Assembly (NCBI GenBank): GCA_002898795.1 | Contig: BEIG01000029.1 | Location: forward strand, 1-33,056 | Length of the DNA: 33,056 bases | Direction of reading: 5' to 3' | DNA from: a bacterium HR30 | GTDB lineage: Bacteria; Desulfobacterota; Binatia; HRBIN30 | Shown here: positions 7,900 through 14,384 of the stretch, piece by piece | Layout: every line of letters begins with the position of its first letter | How positions within the stretch are numbered: the first letter of the stretch is position 1 | Position numbers and translations under genes: made by a program | The notes under the pieces: generated by a model | The model's input: the letters and a program-made list of their open reading frames with translations, nothing else | Database searches by the model: none | What the model was told of the DNA's origin: nothing

Positions 7900-9102
7900 T
7901 CACTCGGGCAGTGCACGTGGCTCGCGAGGAAGCCCGAGCCCGCGCTCGCCAATGATGTTCTTTTGGATCTCCGATGTTCCCCCACCGATGATCATCCCGA
8001 GGGTAAACATGAACTCGCGAATCCATCTCCCGCCGTCCACCGCGAACTTTGACTCAGAAGTCTGCGTGGCATAGCTGCCCAGGAGGTTGAGCGCACAAAC
8101 GGTAATGTCGTGGTTGAGTTCGGTGGAGACCAACTTGTTCACCGAGGCAGCAATCCCCCGAGGGCGCCCCAGAATCGTATCCGTCAACTGCCGATACGCG
8201 TGGTACCGCATAGCCTCCACCCGCATGGCTAGGGCTGCCAGACGCTGCCGCACCACCGGATCCTCTACGGCCGATCGCCCTTGACGCGTACACAGTTTGG
8301 CTAGCCGCACGAGAGCCGCGAAGAGCTGCTGGGTTGTTGTCGCAGCGCCCAACATATTTCGTTCGTGGAGCAACGTGGCGTTGGCCACCTGCCAGCCTTG
8401 ATGCAACTCTCCCACCAGGTGACTACGGGGTACCCGCACATTCTCGAACCACACTTCGTTGAAACCGCGCTCCCCGGTCATTTGAATCAATGGTCGCACG
8501 CTAATACCCGGAGACTTCATATCGATCAGCAGATAGGAAATGCCGTGGTGTTTCGGAGCATGCGGATCGGTGCGCACCAAGCAAAACATCCAATCAGCGA
8601 ACTGGGCGTTGGAAGTCCAAATCTTCTGACCGTTCACGATAAACTCATCGCCAACCAGCTCCGCGCGAGTTTGCAGAGAGGCCAGGTCCGACCCCGCGTT
8701 TGGCTCCGAGTAACCCTGACACCAGATTTCCTCCGCAGTGAGAATTCTCGGCAGGAAGCGACGTTTTTGCTCCTCCGTACCGAACTGGATCAGAGTTGGT
8801 CCGACCATTTGGATGCCCATTTGGCCGATCAGCGGTGGGGCCTGGGCACGAACCAACTCTTCGTCCACAATTGCTTGAGTCAACACATCGGCTCCTTGAC
8901 CCCCGTATTCCTTCGGCCAGCTCATCGCGACGTACCCTGCCTCGTACAACTTGCGCTGCCACTGCTTGGCGCGCTCGATGCGGCGGGGATCGTCAAAGGC
9001 AAGCTTCGCCAATCCACGCGGTCGCGAGGGAAGGTTCTTCCGCAGCCAGGCCCGCACCCGGCGACGAAACGCTTCGTACTGCGGTGGATAGGTCAGGTCC
9101 AT
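7900..9102 (-). CDS. Acyl-CoA dehydrogenase, catalytic subunit of a likely heteromeric enzyme
   Basis: A 400-residue flavin-dependent acyl-CoA dehydrogenase. The flavin loop is QGYSEPNAGSDLASL (~129-143), and the C-terminal GTSEIQKNIIGERGLGLPRE is typical of FadE26/FadE17-like proteins. The candidate catalytic base is Glu247 in LLHERNM on helix G. That is the position used by isovaleryl-CoA dehydrogenase and by ChsE4-type subunits, and it differs from the YEG Glu of medium-chain enzymes. It is the first gene of the minus-strand run and has GAGAGGG upstream of its ATG. With the adjacent 377-residue subunit it should form an alpha2beta2 enzyme that introduces the alpha,beta double bond in a CoA thioester. 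The substrate cannot be read from sequence. Confidence 0.93.
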   Translation of the reverse strand: MDLTYPPQYEAFRRRVRAWLRKNLPSRPRGLAKLAFDDPRRIERAKQWQRKLYEAGYVAMSWPKEYGGQGADVLTQAIVDEELVRAQAPPLIGQMGIQMVGPTLIQFGTEEQKRRFLPRILTAEEIWCQGYSEPNAGSDLASLQTRAELVGDEFIVNGQKIWTSNAQFADWMFCLVRTDPHAPKHHGISYLLIDMKSPGISVRPLIQMTGERGFNEVWFENVRVPRSHLVGELHQGWQVANATLLHERNMLGAATTTQQLFAALVRLAKLCTRQGRSAVEDPVVRQRLAALAMRVEAMRYHAYRQLTDTILGRPRGIAASVNKLVSTELNHDITVCALNLLGSYATQTSESKFAVDGGRWIREFMFTLGMIIGGGTSEIQKNIIGERGLGLPREPRALPE

Positions 9103-9250
9103 GCGTACCCTCTCGTTATGAACTTCCGAACCTGGAGATGATCCGACAGTCTCACCGGCAAATCAACTCGAGGGGGACTGAAGGCCGTACTGTCTATTTT
9201 GCAACGGCTTGGCTAGAAGAGCGGCGTTTTCCCAGCATCGGAGGTTCACC

Positions 9251-9880
9251 ATGCAAAGTCTTGCCATGCCTGCGTTTCTCACCAGCTTAGTCGTGGTTGC
9301 CGCGATGGGCTGGTACATCGTGGAGCTGCGGTCGGAGATCGAGCAACTCCAACGCGAGGTTCAAGCAGCACGCGCGACGACGTCACGACCGCAACGCGAT
9401 CCGGCCTCTTCCCAGACCAGCGGTGCTGCAGCGCCGGCAGCAGCGGGGCGAGTGCTCACGGAAGAGCAACGTGCAGCGATGGTGCGTACGCTTGGCGGAC
9501 CAAACTCGAGTCTCGCCAATCCCGTTTGGTTCGCCACGGTGCAGACTGACCCAGAAGCGGTAGCCTTTCAAAAACAGATCCAGCGTGCTTTCGAGGAGGC
9601 TGGGTGGATCGTCAAGGGCAACGCACCGGTGCGCTTTCGGATGAAGCCTGGTGTCTATGTGTTTGCAGCGGACGAAGATCCACCTGCCTATGTCGGCACT
9701 GCACAGCAGGCTTTGGAAGACGCCGGGATCGAGATCACCCAGTCGGGCCGGGGATATCGAGAGTTCTACCGCCAAAAAAAGGCGGAAAATCCGAATTGGA
9801 TCGGCTTCGACTTTGCCGAAGACCAGACCTACGTTATCGTGATCGGACGCAAACCAGAGCCGACGCCTCCTGCGTCGTGA
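9251..9880 (+). CDS. Membrane-anchored protein with coiled coil, function unknown
   Basis: A 209-residue protein I cannot assign to a named family. Residues ~5-20 form one membrane helix or uncleaved signal anchor (FLTSLVVVAAMGWYIV). A short coiled coil (LRSEIEQLQREVQAAR), a low-complexity Ala/Ser/Pro linker and a compact alpha/beta domain (~75-195) follow. Its pattern of a strand followed by AVAFQKQIQRAFEEAGW resembles small sensory or scaffold domains found behind membrane anchors in many proteobacteria. The ATG at 9251 has GGAGG seven bases upstream; a longer reading to 9209 lacks this. It is divergent from the acyl-CoA dehydrogenase operon and lies just upstream of the DUF971 gene. Confidence 0.75.
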   Translation: MQSLAMPAFLTSLVVVAAMGWYIVELRSEIEQLQREVQAARATTSRPQRDPASSQTSGAAAPAAAGRVLTEEQRAAMVRTLGGPNSSLANPVWFATVQTDPEAVAFQKQIQRAFEEAGWIVKGNAPVRFRMKPGVYVFAADEDPPAYVGTAQQALEDAGIEITQSGRGYREFYRQKKAENPNWIGFDFAEDQTYVIVIGRKPEPTPPAS

Positions 9881-9891
9881 CACGAGTCCCC

Positions 9892-10224
9892 ATGGCACAA
9901 GGAACAGCGCCACCGTATCCCGTCGAGGTCCGGAGAGATGCCGGGGAGGACTCTATGCAAGTGACATGGAGCGACGGTCACGTCAGTCGCTACCCGTGGC
10001 GCTATCTACGGGGTTGGTGTCCTTGTGCGCAATGCCAAGGGCACAGCGGGACACGACGTTTTCGCGAGGTTGAGGCCGCGCGGTTAGAGTACGTGTCCGT
10101 CGTTGGGCGATATGCTCTCAACCTACGGTGGAGCGATGGGCACGAAACGGGCATCTATACTTACCCATACTTACGCGACATTTGCCCTTGCTGCCGCGCA
10201 GAAGAGCCAGCAGCCGCGAGCTAA
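9892..10224 (+). CDS. DUF971 / gamma-butyrobetaine hydroxylase N-terminal-like protein
   Basis: A 110-residue stand-alone copy of the domain found at the N-terminus of gamma-butyrobetaine hydroxylases and next to Mrp/ApbC-type P-loop proteins (DUF971). The diagnostic pattern is the duplicated WSDGH (residues ~24 and ~81), each followed by an aromatic-rich strand, with PWRYLRGWCPCAQC after the first and YTYPYLRDICPCC after the second. The Cys pairs CPCAQC and CPCC could bind metal, but this is not proven. The start may instead be a GTG at 9877, which would overlap the preceding stop. Either way the two genes are close enough to be one transcript. The cellular role of stand-alone copies is unclear. 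Confidence 0.82.
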   Translation: MAQGTAPPYPVEVRRDAGEDSMQVTWSDGHVSRYPWRYLRGWCPCAQCQGHSGTRRFREVEAARLEYVSVVGRYALNLRWSDGHETGIYTYPYLRDICPCCRAEEPAAAS

Positions 10225-10821
10225 GCTTCTCCTCAGCCCTTGACCCGATGCAGCGCGCGCGGCGGGTAGCGCTCACCGTAGTATTTCCGCCGCATCTGCA
10301 CATATCCTATCGGTTCCGCCACGAGTCGGGAGAGCGCTCTCCCACGTCGGCAAGACGGTCATACCGCTCCCAAGCATTTGTGATCGAGGTGGTAGACGAC
10401 CTTTTCCGCGGTGCCCAGAGTGACAACGGCCTATCCTCTGTACGGCTGAACGAAGGTGTGGGAGAAACGAGCGGGATCGTGGGCGGGTCGGTTCTTCGGA
10501 CTTCTCACGCCGCAGGCCTAAGGGTACCCGGCAACAGCGCATCACAAAAGGGACACCGGCCCACGCTCAAGTAAGCGAGGTGCACCGGCAGGCCGAGTGA
10601 ACGCAACCGGCCAACGGAATTGGCGATCGTTCGTGGAATCCAGTCGTCGTAGGCAACGAAAAAAGTTGAACACGTGGCCGGGTGCCGCCCGCAGAAGATC
10701 ATAGCCACGCAGGGGCTGCAAAAGAGATGTCGCTGTGGCCACCGCTACTGCGTAAAGTGCCGTGCAGGCCTAGCCAGACGACCATTTTCCAGCGAGAACG
10801 CGGCACTGGCAAAGTTGGGGA
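10225..10821. other. Gene-poor stretch; possible decayed minus-strand coding sequence
   Basis: No confident gene. On the minus strand, one frame ending at 10233 reads like protein on both sides of an in-frame TGA (10359-10361). After it comes RLVAEPIGYVQMRRKYYGER and before it VTLGTAEKVVYHLDHK. A further TAG lies at 10431-10433, preceded by FSHTFVQPYRG. This could be the remains of a gene or chance. The upper part holds the small open frame listed separately. I see no repeat family or clear RNA. Confidence 0.4.
10505..10708 (-). CDS. Small hypothetical protein with a CxxC pair (uncertain)
   Basis: A 67-codon frame starting at GTG 10708 (or ATG 10702). It encodes a peptide with an N-terminal Cys pair region (FCGRHPATC), a plausible middle segment (AYDDWIPRTIANSVGRLRSLG) and a C-terminal RCPFCDALLP that looks like half a zinc ribbon. 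It lies downstream of tRNA-Leu on the same strand and just upstream of the possible decayed frame. There is no good ribosome-binding site, and another frame across the same bases is also open, so it may not be real. Confidence 0.3.
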   Translation of the reverse strand: MAMIFCGRHPATCSTFFVAYDDWIPRTIANSVGRLRSLGLPVHLAYLSVGRCPFCDALLPGTLRPAA

Positions 10822-10904
10822 TGCCCCAGGAGGGACTTGAACCCCCACCCGGTTGCCCGGAGCAGATTTTGAGTCTGCCGTGTCTGCCATTCCACCACTG
10901 GGGC
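10822..10904 (-). tRNA. tRNA-Leu (anticodon CAA)
   Basis: The minus strand folds as a class II tRNA. Acceptor arms are GCCCCAG and CTGGGGC plus discriminator A. The anticodon stem is GCAGA/TCTGC with loop CTCAAAA, giving anticodon CAA, which reads the Leu codon UUG. A long variable arm containing CCGG..CCGG is present, as expected for leucine. The T arm is GGGGG-TTCAAGT-CCCTC. CCA is not encoded after the discriminator. It lies 66 bases downstream of the HEAT-repeat gene on the same strand. Confidence 0.95.
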
Positions 10905-10970
10905 ATCAACCGGCTCGCTTCCCTAACGAATCGAACTCCCTGGATGCAACCGGTTCATCCACGGATCCTG

Positions 10971-11675
10971 TCATCTTGGTGGTTGTGGTGGTTGTTTGGG
11001 GAGAAAGGTATCTGTGGGCCCTTTGGCTTCGCGCGCCTTTGCAGACTGATAGTATTCGATCTTGGCCGAAGCTTCCCGTGCCAAACGACGAACAGTAGGG
11101 TCCTGGTCGTGATTGGCAAGCTGATGCAAAACCTCGAGTCCTTCCACCGCGCCAATCTCTCCGAGTGCGTAAATCGCCGTACCTCGCGTCGCCGGGTCGA
11201 GGTCCAACTGCAGGAATTCCACGATCGGGCGCGCGGCGCGAGGATCTCCAATTTTCCCGAGGGCCGCCAAAATTCGCTGCTTCATCGCTGGTTCACTCGT
11301 GCGCAAGAAAAGTTGCTGCACCAAGACTTGCGTGGCATCGGCAGCACGCATCTCTCCTAAAGCTTCTACTGCTTTTGCTCGGATGCGCATGTCCGTATCC
11401 CCAAGGGACTGGATCAAATACTCTACGGCCTTTCGGTCGCGCGAGGCCGCTAGTTGCCGCACCGCCTCGAGTCGAGTGTCGGGGTCGGGGTTGTTGAGCT
11501 TGCGAATGTGTTCGTCCAACGACCCCGTCTGCGCGCGGTTGCGCTGCTGGAGAGTACGGTTGGTGAACTGAGCTGAAGCGAGCACCGGAACAATGAGGGA
11601 AAACGCCACAAGGGCGAGCACGCAAGCGACCATTCGCCGCGGCCGGACATGAAGTCGTGGCATCCCTCGCACCAT
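10971..11675 (-). CDS. Secreted HEAT-repeat protein
   Basis: A 234-residue exported protein. A basic N-terminus and hydrophobic stretch (VLALVAFSLIVPVLASA) end in an ASA|Q cleavage site. About five helical HEAT/PBS-lyase-like repeats follow (for example DPDTRLEAVRQLA, DTDMRIRAKAVEALGEM, EPAMKQRILAALGKIGD, DPATRGTAIYALGEIG, DPTVRRLAREASAKIE). Such repeats usually form a curved binding surface; the partner here is unknown. The C-terminus is Pro-rich (PKQPPQPPR). The ATG at 11675 has GAGGGAA about eight bases upstream, while the frame runs to a TTG at 11690. It follows the AMIN-like lipoprotein gene by 30 bases, suggesting that the two work together in the envelope. Confidence 0.88.
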   Translation of the reverse strand: MVRGMPRLHVRPRRMVACVLALVAFSLIVPVLASAQFTNRTLQQRNRAQTGSLDEHIRKLNNPDPDTRLEAVRQLAASRDRKAVEYLIQSLGDTDMRIRAKAVEALGEMRAADATQVLVQQLFLRTSEPAMKQRILAALGKIGDPRAARPIVEFLQLDLDPATRGTAIYALGEIGAVEGLEVLHQLANHDQDPTVRRLAREASAKIEYYQSAKAREAKGPTDTFLPKQPPQPPR

Positions 11676-11705
11676 TGGATGTTCCCTCAACGACTCAATC
11701 TCGCC

Positions 11706-12158
11706 TTAACTGCTAGGTGCCGGCGACCCAAACCGAATCAAAATCCAGTCGGCCATTTCCCGCACGACGTACGGCGGGGGCTCGTCGCGCGCCAGCTCCA
11801 AGGTAACGCGGAGCACTCCTTTCTTTCGTGCCACACGCACGCCCTTCAGCTCGACGTCCGCTTGGGGCATCGTCCGTTCCGGAAAATCTTCCCCCGCGTT
11901 CGCTGCTGTTGCCTCGATCACCACTCGGGCCGGGCGCGACTTTCCTTCGTAGCGCACCAGATCTGGGGGGCGCGACAAACGGAGCAGCACTGCGCGGCCA
12001 GAGCCTTGATCGACCCCTACCACCTGCACCTGGCGTAAGAGAAGCGGAGTGGTCGTAGTTCCTGCTGCGGGTTCAAAAGTACGCGAGGCCATACTCGCGC
12101 AGCCGACAAGGCAAAGCGCTACGAAGCCGGCGAAAACAAGCGTCGCGCTGTTTCTCAT
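11706..12158 (-). CDS. AMIN-like domain lipoprotein
   Basis: A 150-residue predicted lipoprotein. Residues 1-20 form a signal sequence ending in LVGC (lipobox), followed by ASM. The mature part has the strand pattern of AMIN domains: RVVIEATA, then DVELKGVRVARKKGVLRVTLELA, then VREMADWILIRFG. These domains target secretins, amidases and other envelope machines to peptidoglycan or the outer membrane. This one is stand-alone, so it may be an accessory or pilot-like factor, but no secretin gene is visible nearby. The ribosome site is weak. The ATG at 12158 is chosen because it starts directly at the signal peptide; a longer frame to 12269 adds an unlikely Cys/Trp-rich leader. It is co-directional with the SDR gene upstream (103-base gap) and the HEAT gene downstream. 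Confidence 0.72.
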   Translation of the reverse strand: MRNSATLVFAGFVALCLVGCASMASRTFEPAAGTTTTPLLLRQVQVVGVDQGSGRAVLLRLSRPPDLVRYEGKSRPARVVIEATAANAGEDFPERTMPQADVELKGVRVARKKGVLRVTLELARDEPPPYVVREMADWILIRFGSPAPSS

Positions 12159-12261
12159 GCGTTGCTGCGGCTTAGCCCAGCCCGTCGTGATCGGCAAGCA
12201 GCTTGGGCACCGTCGCTCCCAAACGTTGGTGCCGGCCAGCCAGCTTCTGGCCACCAAAGGC

Positions 12262-13026
12262 TTACCCAACCATGGTCAGTCCGCCACTCACGCTGAGGAC
12301 CTGCCCCGTGATGAAACCTGCTTCTGGCATGGCGAAGAACGCGATGGCCGCAGCGACCTCCTCGGGCTTGGCAAGCCTTCCGAGCGGAATTGCTTTGGTC
12401 ATCGCCGCGATGATCTTCGCCCCAGCTTCGCTGCTTCGCACTTCGTCGAGAAGCGGTGTCTCGGTCGGTCCGGGGCACACCACATTGGCGGTGATTTGAT
12501 AACGTGCCAGCTCCCGTGCCAATGTTTTCGCGAAGGAAAGCAAGCCGCCTTTTGCCGCAGAGTACACCGCTTCTCCGCTACTGCCCACACGTGCGGCGTC
12601 GGAGCTGACGAAAACAAGCCGCCCGCGCCGGGCGTGGATCATGTCGTCGATCACCTCACGGGTCACGTAAATCGGCCCCAGCAAGTTGACCGCAATTAAT
12701 TGCTCCCAAAGCTCGGGCGAGTTCTCGACAAAGGGTTGAATTCGGTCCCACCCTGCGGCGCTCACCAGAATTGTGATTGGTCCCAAAATGGTCCTCGCCC
12801 GTTCTATCCCAGCTCGGACACTTTCCCGTTTTGTCACATCCATCATCACAGCCAACGCTGCACTGCCGCCGTCCCGAAGGAGCTGCGCGACGTGTTCGGC
12901 GCCATCCCCATTGCGGTCCGCAACCACAACCTGAGCGCCAAGTGCTGCGAGTTTTTCTGCCGTGGCGCGGCCAATGCCACTTGCGCCCCCGGTCACCAAC
13001 GCAATTTCACCGGCTAGCCGCTTCAT
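12262..13026 (-). CDS. SDR dehydrogenase resembling BadH (2-hydroxycyclohexanecarboxyl-CoA dehydrogenase)
   Basis: A 254-residue classical short-chain dehydrogenase. The NAD(P) loop is TGGASGIG (12-19), followed by Asn114, Ser142, Tyr155 and Lys159 of the catalytic tetrad (YSAAK). Several stretches recall BadH of Rhodopseudomonas palustris: GWDxxxPF near residue 92, SDAARVGSSGEAVY at 142-155, NVVCPGPTxTxLL, and the end GFITGQVLSVSGGLTM. BadH oxidises 2-hydroxycyclohexanecarboxyl-CoA to the ketone in anaerobic-type alicyclic acid degradation. A generic 3-hydroxyacyl-CoA dehydrogenase or FabG-like role remains possible, since no badA, badI or badK neighbour is here. Asp36 in VVADRN after the second strand suggests NAD preference. 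An AGGAGG lies about 21 bases upstream of the ATG, unusually far. Confidence 0.85.
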   Translation of the reverse strand: MKRLAGEIALVTGGASGIGRATAEKLAALGAQVVVADRNGDGAEHVAQLLRDGGSAALAVMMDVTKRESVRAGIERARTILGPITILVSAAGWDRIQPFVENSPELWEQLIAVNLLGPIYVTREVIDDMIHARRGRLVFVSSDAARVGSSGEAVYSAAKGGLLSFAKTLARELARYQITANVVCPGPTETPLLDEVRSSEAGAKIIAAMTKAIPLGRLAKPEEVAAAIAFFAMPEAGFITGQVLSVSGGLTMVG

Positions 13027-13028
13027 AC

Positions 13029-13096
13029 GTGGTTTTTACAACGGTCGCCTCCTTTCAGCAATTGCATGGACATTTTGTCCGGCAGCCCGTAAAAAC
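13029..13096. promoter_or_regulatory. Inverted 8-bp pair in a divergent promoter region (possible operator)
   Basis: GTTTTTAC at 13032-13039 and its exact reverse complement GTAAAAAC at 13089-13096 frame the 80-base gap between the divergent SDR and phosphoesterase starts. They lie close to the two start codons. The arrangement could be a shared operator pair or a chance A/T-rich match. Confidence 0.22.
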
Positions 13097-13106
13097 GACC
13101 ACAACC

Positions 13107-14363
13107 ATGAGTGTCCCTACCCGCATCTTACTGAGCTCTGCGACTGCAGTTACTACAGTTGTCCTTCTAGCCCTTGGCCTTGCCGGCTGTGGTTGGCTTG
13201 GCCTCCCGAGCGTCCGGGGGTGTTGGTCGACTTCTGCGGACGCAGCGTCTGTTGCGCCCGGCCCTCTGCTCCAACGGCTTGTGGTGCTTGGGGATTTTGG
13301 CGCGAGTTACGAGCAACGCAACTCAACCCTGGCTCGAGCGTTGCACCAGTTCTTGCAGGCTACGCCGGAAGCCAAGGCAGTCACGCATGTTTTGCTGCTG
13401 GGCGATAACTTCTACCCGCGCGGACTCGTCGGGGTGCAGGGCCACTGCGACCCAAGCCATGCAACCCCTGCAGCAATCGAGCACCAGTTAGAAGCCGTGC
13501 TCGAGCCCTTTGCCTTCTTGCGCGAACTGCGCATTCCGGTCACAGCAATCCCGGGCAACCACGACCACGGGTGTGGGACGTTTGGCTTAGAGAACCAAGC
13601 GAATCCCGACCGCTTTTTACCCCCGCACAAGCGTTGGGGATCCTTGTGGAACTTCCGTTACGGCGAACCTCAGGCGGTCCTTTTCTCCACAGCACGATTG
13701 CGCTTGCTTCTACTGGACAGCGAACCCATGGTACAAGACGGCAACTCCCTTCGAGCTTCCGCCGAAGCCCTGGAGCGGCTAATCACCGAGGAGCCTGGAC
13801 ACTATCGATGGCAGCTTGTTGCAGCACATCACCCGCTAAGAACGTTGGGGGAACACGACGGGGCGTTCCCGGCGGGCATACGCAAGCCGTTGACGTTCGT
13901 GCTCTTTCCGGTCCACTTCCTTGCTGCAGGAGGCTTGCCGCCGTTTTCCGCTCTTTCCCAAGAAGCTTACTCGTTTCGCTACCAACGGTATCGCCGCACG
14001 ATCGAACGGATATGGAAACACCATCCCGGCGCGGTCGATCTTTTCCTCGCGGGCCACGACCACAGCTTACAGCTCCTCGCGCCGCAAGAAGGAGGTTTTC
14101 CTACGGAACTGGTCGTCGGTAGTGGCGCCTACTGCAGCCCCGTTCGAGCGGACCCCAAGCTCATGTTCGCCGCAGCCAAACACGGCTTTGCTGTCCTGGA
14201 CTTCAGTGCAGAGTCCTTCACCGTGGCCCTTTACGCCACGAGCCCATGCGCCGACCAAGAAGTTTGCCCTGTAGGCAGCGGCCAGGCATACTCGCTCTAT
14301 CGAGCCGTGTTTCACCGCGACGCCTCGACGCAAAGCTTTGCCAAAAAGGGTGCGCTTTCGTGA
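13107..14363 (+). CDS. Lipoprotein metallophosphoesterase (purple acid phosphatase-like)
   Basis: A 418-residue calcineurin-like phosphoesterase. The signal sequence ends in GLAGC (lipid-anchored Cys28). The dimetal-site motifs appear in order: VLGDFG (first Asp), LLGDNFYPRG, IPGNHDHGC, VAAHHPL and AGHDHSLQL. Order, length and the GDFG start resemble tartrate-resistant (purple) acid phosphatases, which hydrolyse phosphomonoesters with wide range. The enzyme would act on the periplasmic or outer face. It has several Cys in the mature part (GHCDPS, GCGTFG, CADQEVCPVG) that could form disulfides. The ATG at 13107 has no clear ribosome site, but the lipobox supports it. The next gene starts 21 bases downstream, so it likely heads an operon with an acyl-CoA dehydrogenase and an MFS symporter. 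Confidence 0.87.
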   Translation: MSVPTRILLSSATAVTTVVLLALGLAGCGWLGLPSVRGCWSTSADAASVAPGPLLQRLVVLGDFGASYEQRNSTLARALHQFLQATPEAKAVTHVLLLGDNFYPRGLVGVQGHCDPSHATPAAIEHQLEAVLEPFAFLRELRIPVTAIPGNHDHGCGTFGLENQANPDRFLPPHKRWGSLWNFRYGEPQAVLFSTARLRLLLLDSEPMVQDGNSLRASAEALERLITEEPGHYRWQLVAAHHPLRTLGEHDGAFPAGIRKPLTFVLFPVHFLAAGGLPPFSALSQEAYSFRYQRYRRTIERIWKHHPGAVDLFLAGHDHSLQLLAPQEGGFPTELVVGSGAYCSPVRADPKLMFAAAKHGFAVLDFSAESFTVALYATSPCADQEVCPVGSGQAYSLYRAVFHRDASTQSFAKKGALS

Positions 14364-14384
14364 CACCGTAAGGAGGAATGAGCC

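Noticed and set aside
10699-10890. Minus-strand open frame of 63 codons (ADTADSKSAPGNRVGVQVPP)
   Set aside because: It is the translation of tRNA-Leu and its flank, a well-known false gene.
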